DNA from: OLB9 sp041392785
Lineage (GTDB): Bacteria > Bacteroidota > Bacteroidia > Chitinophagales > Saprospiraceae
Assembly (NCBI GenBank): GCA_041392785.1
Contig: JAWKLK010000006.1
Span: 62,001-126,000 of the forward strand
DNA: 64,000 bases
Reading direction: 5' to 3'
Below are positions 36,814-45,217 of this stretch, piece by piece. The first letter of the stretch is position 1. Every line of letters starts with the position of its first letter. Made by a program: the position numbers and the translations under genes. The notes under the pieces are model-generated. The model had not been told where the DNA came from. It did no database searches and saw only the letters and a list, made by a program, of their open reading frames with translations.

Positions 36814-37788
36814 CTAAAAATCAAAGTCTGCTTCGTCTATTGTGATTTCTGAGTTATAAGATTGATTCAATGTATTATTGATATCTTGTAAATGGTCAAT
36901 ACTAGGATCCGAAATATTGTCAGACTCATTACTAATTTCTACAGAAGGATCAGTTAAATTATCTTCATATACTATATCTACTAATGATGGATCTGTTAAA
37001 TTATCAATCTCAATATCTTGATTATTAGTTTCTAATACATCATCAAAGTCTATTTCAACTTGCGTAGGGTCTACAAGATTATCAAGATCTTCTGTGTCAC
37101 TTGTTGGCAAAGAAGTAGTGATACCGCCATCAATCATGATATCATCCACTTCATTAAAAAAGGGGTCATCAAAGCCTGCATCAGGTTGTGGAGCTACTTC
37201 TGTGGATTCAGGTTCTTCAGTGAATTCATTAGAAGAAAGTTTGCCAGTACCCATGTTAATACTTACACTTTCAATTCCAACCTCAGGTGTTAATGATGCT
37301 ACAGATATGTCCCCAGATTCGGGGTCAATATTCACATCAATTTTAATCGATTTGACATTTCCTGAGTTATCATTGTGTTGAATGGTGTCATAGTCAATAA
37401 GCCTATCAATGGATGAAATATAGTCATTCTTTTGAACATCTGATAAAGCATCCCATTCTTCTTTATAAAAAGTGTTATAAAACTTATTGTGATATTCAAA
37501 AACACCACCAGGACCTAAAGATTCCCTCTGAGTATGAAAGGCATCCCCAAATGTTAAATTATTATCTGCCGTTCCAAAAAGCGCATGTGATTTGAATTCT
37601 AGGCATTCGTCGCCAACTGCGGAAGCTGAAGATACTACGTTATTATTTGTTTTATCGACCCCATCAGCTGAAATCATAGTTAAGGCTCCAGCAGAAACTA
37701 AAGCAGTAGAAAATAATACTTTACCATTTAACAATTTTTCCTTTAGTTCAGGAGATATTGCGTTCAAAGATATTTTATTGGTATTCAT
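36814..37788 (-). CDS. Acidic repeat protein of the FHA/PP2C cluster
   Basis: The 324-residue protein starts with a mildly hydrophobic segment (VLFSTALVSAGALTMISA), perhaps a signal or anchor. It continues with a folded-looking part (residues 60-170) and ends in a strongly acidic region of repeats such as DNLTDPS, DNLTDPSVE and DNISDPSID. I do not recognise a family. The Thr/Ser-rich repeats next to FHA and phosphatase genes could be phosphorylation sites, which is inference only. The frame opens further, to 37845, but the NTNKISLNAI start is preferred because the upstream part looks non-coding. Confidence 0.65.
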   Translation of the reverse strand: MNTNKISLNAISPELKEKLLNGKVLFSTALVSAGALTMISADGVDKTNNNVVSSASAVGDECLEFKSHALFGTADNNLTFGDAFHTQRESLGPGGVFEYHNKFYNTFYKEEWDALSDVQKNDYISSIDRLIDYDTIQHNDNSGNVKSIKIDVNIDPESGDISVASLTPEVGIESVSINMGTGKLSSNEFTEEPESTEVAPQPDAGFDDPFFNEVDDIMIDGGITTSLPTSDTEDLDNLVDPTQVEIDFDDVLETNNQDIEIDNLTDPSLVDIVYEDNLTDPSVEISNESDNISDPSIDHLQDINNTLNQSYNSEITIDEADFDF

Positions 37789-38030
37789 TGAAATAAAATT
37801 TTGTGTTCTAAAAATATTACTGTAAATGTATGCAGTTAAATTCAATAATTATTTTCTAACTGTATGAATTGATGAATAAAGTGTACGAATCAGTGTTTAA
37901 GATAATTCAGCTTGATTTTAAATAAATAGTCTGTATATGTAAAAGAGTCAGTGTTTTTTCTCAAGTATATTTTGACGCTCAAAATTTGACTGACAGACAC
38001 TAAATCTTAAAAGAAGAACATTTGATGAAT

Positions 38031-38070
38031 AATGAAAGGGCGTATATTCTAAACCAATAGACCTTTCATT
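38031..38070 (-). terminator. Inverted repeat after the membrane FHA gene
   Basis: AATGAAAGG and CCTTTCATT form a 9-base stem with a long loop (22 bases), about 45 bases beyond the stop at 38114. It may be a weak terminator between this gene and the acidic-protein gene. Confidence 0.35.
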
Positions 38071-38113
38071 GAATTTTCTTAAAGTTTAAATTTACAATTT
38101 CCTTCAAAGAAAT

Positions 38114-38773
38114 TTAATTCTGAAAGATAGCATTACACTTATCATTGACACATCTTTTCTTGCCTTGCCAATATGTGAAGTTGTGTTGGATCATTTTCGT
38201 TTTACATTTAGGACACACCAAGATGTGTTCATATTCCAATAACAATTTATCAAGTTTTTCATTTCGTTTCGCATTTGAAGGGGTAAAAAAAGTACCAATA
38301 ATCATGGCAACAACGCCGCTTGCACTCATTAAAAGTATTCTATTTTCTCCATTTGCAAATGGTGCAATATAAATTAAAACCATTGTAACAATTGTAACAG
38401 ATGCTCTAACAATTATTGGACCCACTGGAGTTTTATTTATTTGATCCTTTTTCTTTTGATAAAACTGGAAATCCTGCATTAAAAAATTAAATTCTTCCGT
38501 ATAATCCGTTTTTTTTTGTTTATATACAGTTAAAATTTTTTCAAAAAATGCATTTGTGTCTGGTTCATATTTACCGATGTTTATTTTTTGGGTTCGTTTT
38601 ATTCTGGCAGAAACAATAAGTCTATCGTTGATTTTAGTAGTAAAAGAACTGGTTATATCTGTCAGATGGATGATATCATTATTAATTACCTTTATATCAA
38701 AATGGTGCGGTTTTAATTCAGGATGCTTAATGACAATGTCATTAGACTTGTCTGTGCCTAGCGTCAAGATCAT
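38114..38773 (-). CDS. Membrane FHA-like/zinc-ribbon protein
   Basis: The 219 residues begin with an FHA-like beta-sandwich (ILTLGTDKSNDIVIKHPELKPHHFDI, with the SR-type site weakened). Two transmembrane helices follow (VRASVTIVTMVLIYIAPF and ILLMSASGVVAMIIGTFF), then a C-terminal zinc ribbon (CPKCKTKM and CVNDKCNAIF). Both end domains are probably cytoplasmic. It could recruit phosphorylated partners to the membrane. Its ATG overlaps the LytTR stop by 4 bases, so the two are translationally coupled. Confidence 0.75.
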   Translation of the reverse strand: MILTLGTDKSNDIVIKHPELKPHHFDIKVINNDIIHLTDITSSFTTKINDRLIVSARIKRTQKINIGKYEPDTNAFFEKILTVYKQKKTDYTEEFNFLMQDFQFYQKKKDQINKTPVGPIIVRASVTIVTMVLIYIAPFANGENRILLMSASGVVAMIIGTFFTPSNAKRNEKLDKLLLEYEHILVCPKCKTKMIQHNFTYWQGKKRCVNDKCNAIFQN

Positions 38774-39459
38774 TTGCCTAAAATTTCTCGTTTCATTTTT
38801 GCTTCCAGTGACATTGAAAGTTGTAATGGTTTTATGGTATTGTAAAACTGTACTTGTCTGTTTCCTATGGAATTTACATTAGCGAAGTTTACGATCAATG
38901 ACCTATGGACTCTATTGAAATTCATATCCTTTTCACATAAGTATTCATAACTTCCAATTTGTTTAGTTTGAACAATCGTTTTATCATTTTTTTGATGTAT
39001 CATGGTATAATTGCCGGCTGCCATTAAGTAATTTATGGAACTAAATGGTATTTTTACCGTGGCACCATCTTCTTTAATGACCAATTCTTTAGCTTCACCA
39101 CCTTGAAATTGGACATATTTTTTGTATGCAGTTGCAATTTTAGATGCACTTACTGGATATTCCTCAAAATGGAACACCTGTAACTTCCAGGCACTTAGTG
39201 CAAATTGTTCGTGAGCAAGGAGACATATTTTAATGCCAGGATAGTCGGCTGAAAGATTTTTAATACGGATACGATCTATATCTGTGAGATCTTCTGCAAA
39301 ATAGAAAAGCACTAAATCAGTAGACTTTTGTAAAACCTTAGCAATTTGATCAAATTTGATAGGAAAATATGTTGTGTAAGGCCTGGTGTAGCTCAACCTT
39401 ATTTGATCTATGATTTCCTTGAAACTTTGGTTCTCTTTAAAAAATACTAAATGGTCCAT
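38770..39459 (-). CDS. LytTR-domain transcription regulator with degenerate receiver-like N-terminus
   Basis: The 229-residue regulator has a C-terminal LytTR DNA-binding domain (SINYLMAAGNYTMIH, FNRVHRSLIVNFANVNSI). The N-terminal 115 residues follow a receiver-like strand/helix order (LVLFYFAEDL, IKICLLAHEQ, VFHFEEYPVS) but lack a clear phospho-acceptor Asp. It is therefore probably not a usual two-component response regulator. ATG 39459 is favoured over the longer frame (39510) because the TATCTTTG promoter box covers the extension. It leads the FHA/PP2C run. Confidence 0.85.
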   Translation of the reverse strand: MDHLVFFKENQSFKEIIDQIRLSYTRPYTTYFPIKFDQIAKVLQKSTDLVLFYFAEDLTDIDRIRIKNLSADYPGIKICLLAHEQFALSAWKLQVFHFEEYPVSASKIATAYKKYVQFQGGEAKELVIKEDGATVKIPFSSINYLMAAGNYTMIHQKNDKTIVQTKQIGSYEYLCEKDMNFNRVHRSLIVNFANVNSIGNRQVQFYNTIKPLQLSMSLEAKMKREILGK

Positions 39460-39488
39460 AGTGCATTTTGCTTTGAAATGAGTGCTGG

Positions 39489-39496
39489 CAAAGATA
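39489..39496 (-). promoter_or_regulatory. -7 box (TATCTTTG) of the LytTR/FHA/PP2C run
   Basis: TATCTTTG on the minus strand, 30 bases upstream of the LytTR start at 39459. Confidence 0.5.
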
Positions 39497-39549
39497 TAAA
39501 ATAAAAGCAATTAAAAAGAAAACAAATCACATTCATTTTTAAACACAAA

Positions 39550-39572
39550 GGGCTGTCCAAACTGAACAGCCC
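39550..39572 (-). terminator. Terminator after the 186-residue lipoprotein gene
   Basis: GGGCTGT and ACAGCCC form a 7-base G/C-rich stem with a 9-base loop, followed on the minus strand by a T-rich stretch. It separates the lipoprotein gene from the LytTR promoter. Confidence 0.75.
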
Positions 39573-39595
39573 TGATTGCAATTGTAATATTTACT

Positions 39596-40156
39596 TTAAA
39601 AATAACAATGCGGTATATTGCAGTTAATTTTACCACATGCCCTCCAAATTTTCCTGTTAGAATAACCAGAGCAAGAACCAACAAAATTTACATATTCATG
39701 GCAAAGATAGTAATTGGTTCTCCAAAAAAAACTATAATAATGACCAACTCCGTCCCATTTGTAAACTCGCGAACTCCTTGTATCCACTTCTAATTCTTCT
39801 TGCTTATTTAGGGCTTCGACTTCTTCATTAGAGATAAGTTGATCTTGCCTATAATTTTCAGAGACAATTAGAGCATAAAGTATTTCATAATTATGTCTTG
39901 GATTGCCCAGCATCTCTAAGTTTTCTTTAGTCAGTATGCCATTGTTTTCAGATTTACTTTGATAGATTTTTAGTAAATAATCATGTGATTTTTCTAAATC
40001 AATACTGTAGCTATCAGAAATTAATTCTGAAATTGTCAATTTACTGTAATCGGAAGCAAAAACCGCTTCATCATTTTGTTTAGGTTCACTATCATTTTTA
40101 GTACACGAAAATAATAAACCAAAACTCATAAGTAATAATAAAAATACATTTTTCAT
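39596..40156 (-). CDS. Lipoprotein of unknown function
   Basis: The 186 residues begin with a lipoprotein signal (NVFLLLLMSFGLLFSC). A helical, acidic middle follows, then a Cys/aromatic-rich C-terminus (HYYSFFWRTNYYLCHEYV, CSGYSNRKIWRACGKINCN) with four to five cysteines that could form disulfides. No family is recognised. The Cys-rich end resembles small secreted bacteriocin-like or structural domains, which is only an impression. It is transcribed alone, ended by the terminator at 39550-39572. Confidence 0.7.
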   Translation of the reverse strand: MKNVFLLLLMSFGLLFSCTKNDSEPKQNDEAVFASDYSKLTISELISDSYSIDLEKSHDYLLKIYQSKSENNGILTKENLEMLGNPRHNYEILYALIVSENYRQDQLISNEEVEALNKQEELEVDTRSSRVYKWDGVGHYYSFFWRTNYYLCHEYVNFVGSCSGYSNRKIWRACGKINCNIPHCYF

Positions 40157-40498
40157 TTTTTATAAATTTAAAGTTGTGAATAAATAATTGATTTTAAGAA
40201 TATTATGATACAAAGGTATACTGTTGTAATTCTGTGCTCAGAAAGAATGTATGAAGCGATGATTTTTTTATATGAACGAGGTAAATGCACATAAGTGAAA
40301 TGCTATTTTGCTACTAAGGTGCAAAGGGACTAAATATATTTCATATATAACCACCCTAACCCTCCATTAAAAGGGAGGGAACATGATTCGTTCTTTGATT
40401 ATCAATCAATAGACAAGGCATAACATTTAGCTTATTTAATTCTTGATGTGTTAATCATGCAGCAACGAAGTAGCGCTGTTTGAGAAACTCAAACTAAC
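40157..40498. other. 342-base gap with a hairpin, no gene
   Basis: No coding frame is supported. GTTTGAG and CTCAAAC at 40478-40494 form a perfect 7-base stem with a 3-base loop just after the stop of the truncated T9SS gene and may end its transcript. A CCTCC/GGAGG-type pair around 40360-40380 is likely chance. Confidence 0.45.
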
Positions 40499-41284
40499 CT
40501 ATTTAAAAATGGTCAGTGTCTTTTTGATGGTTTCGCCACGAGCTTTTAGTACGTAATAATAAATACCACCTGGGAAGCCATCTGCATTCCAACTGTTGTC
40601 ATAATCTTTCATGTAAAAGATGCGGTCTCCATTTCTATTGAAAACCCAAAGCTCGGAATCCAGCAGACTTTTATTTTCATTTGTAAATCGCAAGGTACTG
40701 TTTTTGCCGGAAGAATTGGGGATGAAGACATTGGTCAGTACGATATCTTCCAAAGCTTCGTTTTGGATGGTGAATGTGCTCGATTTACAGTCACAATCTT
40801 CGGTACATACTTCGTAGGAAACTATGATGGGTTCACTAAAATCGCCAGTGATGGTAAAGGTAATCTCTCCTATATCGTCGTATTCATAAGATATGCTTTT
40901 TTCTTTTGAAACCTGGGTGACGCTCCAAGTAAAACTCGCTGGTAGCTGATCATTGTCCAGAACATTATAAAAAGTGGTTTGGTTTTTCTGAACTACTAAA
41001 GAGTCCATTGCCAAAACAAAATCACACTCAGTGGTATCGCATGGAACAAACGAAAGATTAACCTGTATGGTACTATCACATCCATAGCTTGAAGCCGCTT
41101 GAAGTACAACCTGTCCTGAAGGGCGATTGATGTCAAAAAGCTTTGGGCCTATCGACACACTACTACCCGAACACAGGACGGTATCAATAGTGGATGACGC
41201 CTTTGGTCTAAACGACAGCGTGTAGGTGACTATACTATCACAAGCATTTATGGATAGTAAGGTGTCGATCACTGTGGTGTCCAC
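40499..41284 (-). pseudogene. 3' remnant of a T9SS type-B surface protein gene
   Basis: The frame opens at a GTG without any signal peptide. It reads as the end of a surface protein: GCDSTIQVNLSFVPC-type repeats, then ALEDIVLTNVFIPNSSG, LWVFNRNGDRIFYMKDYD, FPGGIYYYVLKARGE and KKTLTIF, the gliding-motility sorting domain also found at 46.3 and 52.2 kb. An in-frame stop lies about 60 bases before the GTG. The N-terminal part is thus missing and the gene is probably a leftover of a larger one, ending 44 bases from the next gene. Confidence 0.75.
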
Positions 41285-41327
41285 ATTGAAACAGTGGTAA
41301 AGATAATCAACATTCCATTAAATATGA

Positions 41328-42014
41328 TCATAAATTGATATAATCAACCGAAATGTCATCAATACTCATACCTGCATCGGAGTTAAGAAAAAATCCTAGT
41401 TTTGTTCCTATATTTTGATCCGCGTATTCTATACCTGTGTACAAGCCATTGATATAAAAATAATACTTATCCTTTATATTACGGATAGTGAATGTATTAA
41501 AACCTGATGTATTTTGTGGCTCTGCAAAATTGTCCACCACTTTTACATCATTATATTTAGCATCTTTGTAATGGGTGACATATACTTGGCGGGATGTGTT
41601 TAACATCAAAAGAAGAAATTCATCACCTGATTCCAACATCAAACCAGCGCTTTTGGAACGATTTAGTTTTATCTTTGCCTGAATTTGGAAGTTACGATTC
41701 AAGTCCAAACTGGAAGCTTGCTTAAATGTGTAAGCAAAATCACTGGAGTTGCTAGTCAGGTGGTACTGACCATTTTTGATTTCAGACTTATATGAATTTG
41801 GGTCATTTTTAATGGTCCAATTTCTATTATTATTGTCAAAGGATTCAGCCCACAATCTTTCCAGTTTGCCTGTTGTGATGGAGCCGAAATCGGTAGGCTT
41901 ATAAACTTCTGTGTTAAATAGAATATCGTCAATGATATACTCCTCTTGAGGGTCGGTGGTGCAGGATGAGAGAATTGCAATTAGTGTAAATACTAATATT
42001 AAATTATTTAGCAT
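41328..42014 (-). CDS. Lipoprotein with concanavalin/LamG-like domain
   Basis: The 228-residue lipoprotein (signal NNLILVFTLIAILSSC) carries a jelly-roll-like domain: WAESFDNNNRNWTI, YHLTSNSSDFAYTF, FQIQAKIKLN, and the closing SDAGMSIDDISVDYI. The pattern is common to sugar-binding or glycoside-hydrolase-associated LamG/family-16-like folds. No catalytic residues are evident, so binding rather than hydrolysis is likely. It is 35 bases from the 709-residue gene. Confidence 0.75.
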   Translation of the reverse strand: MLNNLILVFTLIAILSSCTTDPQEEYIIDDILFNTEVYKPTDFGSITTGKLERLWAESFDNNNRNWTIKNDPNSYKSEIKNGQYHLTSNSSDFAYTFKQASSLDLNRNFQIQAKIKLNRSKSAGLMLESGDEFLLLMLNTSRQVYVTHYKDAKYNDVKVVDNFAEPQNTSGFNTFTIRNIKDKYYFYINGLYTGIEYADQNIGTKLGFFLNSDAGMSIDDISVDYINL

Positions 42015-42049
42015 GATTATTTTTTTAAGAATTTATATAAATATTAGTT

Positions 42050-44179
42050 TTATGGTTGAATATTGTTGCAAAAATTTTTAAGTATAGCTTCTCTCTTTGT
42101 TTTATAAGGCCCTTTATCAAAAATATCTAAATCATGCCCATAGTACCATTTGTTTTGTTCATTATTTAGCAAATAATAACTTGAAGCTGAACCCAAAATC
42201 CACTTTGCAGGCACTTTATAAATTGTACATGGGTTACATTTACCAATGAGCAAATTTTCAGATGTTCCAACTGGCACCAATTCGTGGTCTTTTTCATTGA
42301 TGCAATTCTCAATTTGTTTTGCTACTTTTTGAGTTTTTTCATCCACTTGTTTTGATGAAGATGATGAATATGATTGATTGCTCCAAGATTCAGCTAAATT
42401 TTTCTTCCATTGATTCATAAATTTTTCCCAATTCATGTCGTAATTTTGAGGCAGGTATTCAAAAGAACCAGACCAATTGGTTGGGTCAATAACCTTGGTC
42501 TGGGTCATACCAGATTTTAACATATCCAACCATAAATTTTGCTGTTGAATTTGCGCCGCAGTATATATTGATGGAAGATATGATAAGTTTATTTTTCTAT
42601 TGAAAAGCTTTAGTTCATTTATAGTTTGGAATCCAAAAATATTTATTCCAGTAGCCTGTTGTTGAAAACCATAATCCAATAAAACTGAGTAAACTTGCTT
42701 GTCACCAGATTTTAATAAAGGAATAACAAATTCATTGGATGAAAATCCTTTAAAGGTAGCTCTTTCTTGTCCCTTAAAAAGATTTAGAAAATCATAAGAT
42801 GTTACACTTCCTAGTTCTGCCGAAGCATTAACTTTAACTGGTAAATCAAATTTACTTCTGTTTTGAATCACTCCATATTCCAAGAATTTCAACTCGCCTG
42901 TAGAACTGATAAATATTGCATCCCAATAAGCCGATTTTTTCCATGAATCTATATAATCGCTTTTGGTAGATAAATAATTGTTTTCAACAATTATTATATT
43001 TTCTCGAGCTTCGTTTTCCATTTGATAAATAATATGATTATTCAGATCATTTTTATTTAAACCTATTTTATTTAAATCGAATTCTTCATTTAAATTTAGA
43101 AATTCATTAATGATTTTACTACCGTTACTATATTTATTATAAATTTTATCCCAAAAGAATGACATTGTAAACTCTTTTTTTGTATCAAACTTCAAGAAGT
43201 TGTATTTATTCAAAATTTTAAAGCCATATTCCATATCTTTTGGCTGAACTACATAAAAAATGTTTTCTAAAGTATGGCGATGTTGGGTTGATTTTGCATT
43301 TTTAAGATCAGATTCTTCAAGTAAGAAATTATCTTTTCCTATTTTTTGCAGCATTTCCTTTGCTTCAGATTGTGTGTAAGGCGTCAAAAGACTATTGATA
43401 TAAAGCCCTTTTTTGTTTTTTAAACTTGGTGCCAGAGCGAACATTTTTTTTGAATCATCATATGATTTGGTCAGTTGAATACCTTTAGTTTCTAAAGGGT
43501 AATTGAATCCACTGTATCGTTGATTGGCTTCAGATAATTCATCTACTGATGAAGACCTATCAAAATAGGTATATTTGGCTTTATCAAACAGTGTAGGGTT
43601 GGATTCCAAATTTACCACTTCTGGTAGTTCGTCCCGCTTCACAATATCGAGTGATTTTAGAAATAAGTCTGATTTCAAACCACCCTGAGGAAAAACGCGA
43701 TAATACCCCTTCAAGTCATTTAACTCTTTAACAACATAGTTATTGGCATTGGTCTTAGGTATAACTACCAATCGGTCATTTTGATAGTTGTACACAGTAA
43801 GCGCATCATCAGCTTTCTTTATCCAGTTTTGGGCATTGTCCAATGGTACTCTTTTGTTTTTTCCAGCGGCGTATTGGATTGCGGTACCAATGGCAAAACC
43901 TGTCAAAGCTCCCAAAAAAATATTGGCAGCGTCAAGTTTCTGATTCCCTTCAGGTGTCTGATGAGTCACCGGACCAAATTTGTACATGCCGTAAGCTCCT
44001 CCTACTGTAGTCGCTAGTGTCCCTGCGTAGGCCACAACATTGGGTCTCTTCACGTAATGAGGATTGGATATAGATTGTCGATCATTGTAATCAGGCGATG
44101 CTACGCCTGATGATTCAGGTTTTAGAGTCATACAAGATGACAAATATATGATTATGGAGAAGTAAAATAAGATTTTCAT
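42050..44179 (-). CDS. Large lipoprotein of unknown function
   Basis: This 709-residue lipoprotein (signal KILFYFSIIIYLSSC) has a glycine-rich zipper-like stretch near the start (YAGTLATTVGGAYGMY, FLGALTGFAIGTAIQYAAG) that may insert in the outer membrane. A long mixed alpha/beta body follows, then a C-terminal Cys-containing segment (IGKCNPCTIYK). No family is recognised. It sits among envelope genes between the sorting-domain proteins and the signalling genes. Confidence 0.65.
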   Translation of the reverse strand: MKILFYFSIIIYLSSCMTLKPESSGVASPDYNDRQSISNPHYVKRPNVVAYAGTLATTVGGAYGMYKFGPVTHQTPEGNQKLDAANIFLGALTGFAIGTAIQYAAGKNKRVPLDNAQNWIKKADDALTVYNYQNDRLVVIPKTNANNYVVKELNDLKGYYRVFPQGGLKSDLFLKSLDIVKRDELPEVVNLESNPTLFDKAKYTYFDRSSSVDELSEANQRYSGFNYPLETKGIQLTKSYDDSKKMFALAPSLKNKKGLYINSLLTPYTQSEAKEMLQKIGKDNFLLEESDLKNAKSTQHRHTLENIFYVVQPKDMEYGFKILNKYNFLKFDTKKEFTMSFFWDKIYNKYSNGSKIINEFLNLNEEFDLNKIGLNKNDLNNHIIYQMENEARENIIIVENNYLSTKSDYIDSWKKSAYWDAIFISSTGELKFLEYGVIQNRSKFDLPVKVNASAELGSVTSYDFLNLFKGQERATFKGFSSNEFVIPLLKSGDKQVYSVLLDYGFQQQATGINIFGFQTINELKLFNRKINLSYLPSIYTAAQIQQQNLWLDMLKSGMTQTKVIDPTNWSGSFEYLPQNYDMNWEKFMNQWKKNLAESWSNQSYSSSSSKQVDEKTQKVAKQIENCINEKDHELVPVGTSENLLIGKCNPCTIYKVPAKWILGSASSYYLLNNEQNKWYYGHDLDIFDKGPYKTKREAILKNFCNNIQP

Positions 44180-44224
44180 GATTGATATAAGTTTAAAAAT
44201 GAACTAAAAAATTAAAACTGGGGC

Positions 44225-44878
44225 TTACTTGTTATATTTATAACCCAGTGAAATCGATATGGTGCTATTTCTAAAATCTGATTTCATCACTGACTGATTG
44301 TATTCACCAGCCAAGTAAAAAAATCTAGAAAAATGTATCTGCGTACCAAATGTCCATACCAATTCGCTTGCAGGTTTTATAATATGGATTTCCTTGTTCT
44401 CCGTATCACTACAGTTTGCACATACATCAGCATACCGATAAGCAATTCCCAAAGTTGGATTTATGTATTTAGCGATTTTTGTAAAAGGCAACATTTGCAT
44501 ATTCAACCCAAATACCAACCCAGAATGAGTGATGCGTGTATCGTTTGGAAATCTCCATCCTGGATAGGCTGATGCATCAAAATTGGAAGAAAAAAATTGA
44601 CCATAAATGGTAAATGGCTTTAGAACAATATTCACTTTAAATTGATATCCTAACTGCGGATCTAATATTTTTTGATTTGCAATTTCAAAAAATCTGGCGT
44701 TCTGAAATGATGTTAAGTGAAAACCAAAATCAATTTGCAAGATCGAATGATACTGTGATTGCTGGTATTTGACGCTTTTTGATGTCAATTTATTTTTGTA
44801 TTTATGTACAGGCAAGGTCTGTGCATTCATAGTAAATGAGAAAAGTGTCATAAATAATGTGTAAAAATGAAATTTCAT
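44225..44878 (-). CDS. Outer-membrane beta-barrel-like protein
   Basis: A signal peptide (KFHFYTLFMTLFSFTMNAQ) from ATG 44878 is followed by about 200 residues of alternating strands (SILQIDFGFHLTSFQ, LGYQFKVNIVLKPFTIYG, LVFGLNMQMLPFTK) ending in STISISLGYKYNK, a typical terminal barrel strand. The frame opens to 44926 but that extension lacks signal features. No family is named. It is probably a small outer-membrane protein of the envelope gene group. Confidence 0.7.
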   Translation of the reverse strand: MKFHFYTLFMTLFSFTMNAQTLPVHKYKNKLTSKSVKYQQSQYHSILQIDFGFHLTSFQNARFFEIANQKILDPQLGYQFKVNIVLKPFTIYGQFFSSNFDASAYPGWRFPNDTRITHSGLVFGLNMQMLPFTKIAKYINPTLGIAYRYADVCANCSDTENKEIHIIKPASELVWTFGTQIHFSRFFYLAGEYNQSVMKSDFRNSTISISLGYKYNK

Positions 44879-44922
44879 ATTTTTATATTTTGAAAAAAGT
44901 TTATTACTACAAATATAACCAA

Positions 44923-45141
44923 TCATCTTTGTAATGTTGTAAAAATCAATATGTATTTAAATCCGAAAACTGGGATACAGACCACCCGTTTTATCATTAC
45001 CATCAAATTGGCTTTTATACTGCTTGTTTCTTTATATCCAAAATCATTTTCGATGATTTCAACAAAACTGTCATCTTTCTGACATAAAAAAAAACTTAAT
45101 ATGAGGACATTTATGATTAAGATAATACATACATTTTTCAT
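44923..45141 (-). CDS. Possible small exported peptide
   Basis: A 72-residue frame with an N-terminal hydrophobic stretch (NVCIILIINVLILSFFLC) that could be a signal or anchor. It ends close to the start of the barrel-protein gene. There is no family support, so it may not be real. Confidence 0.3.
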   Translation of the reverse strand: MKNVCIILIINVLILSFFLCQKDDSFVEIIENDFGYKETSSIKANLMVMIKRVVCIPVFGFKYILIFTTLQR

Positions 45142-45217
45142 TGGGATAAAAATTTAATTGTTATATTTTTACTCTCAATCATCTTATTCAGAAATTTTTA
45201 CTTTAAATATGATTTCA

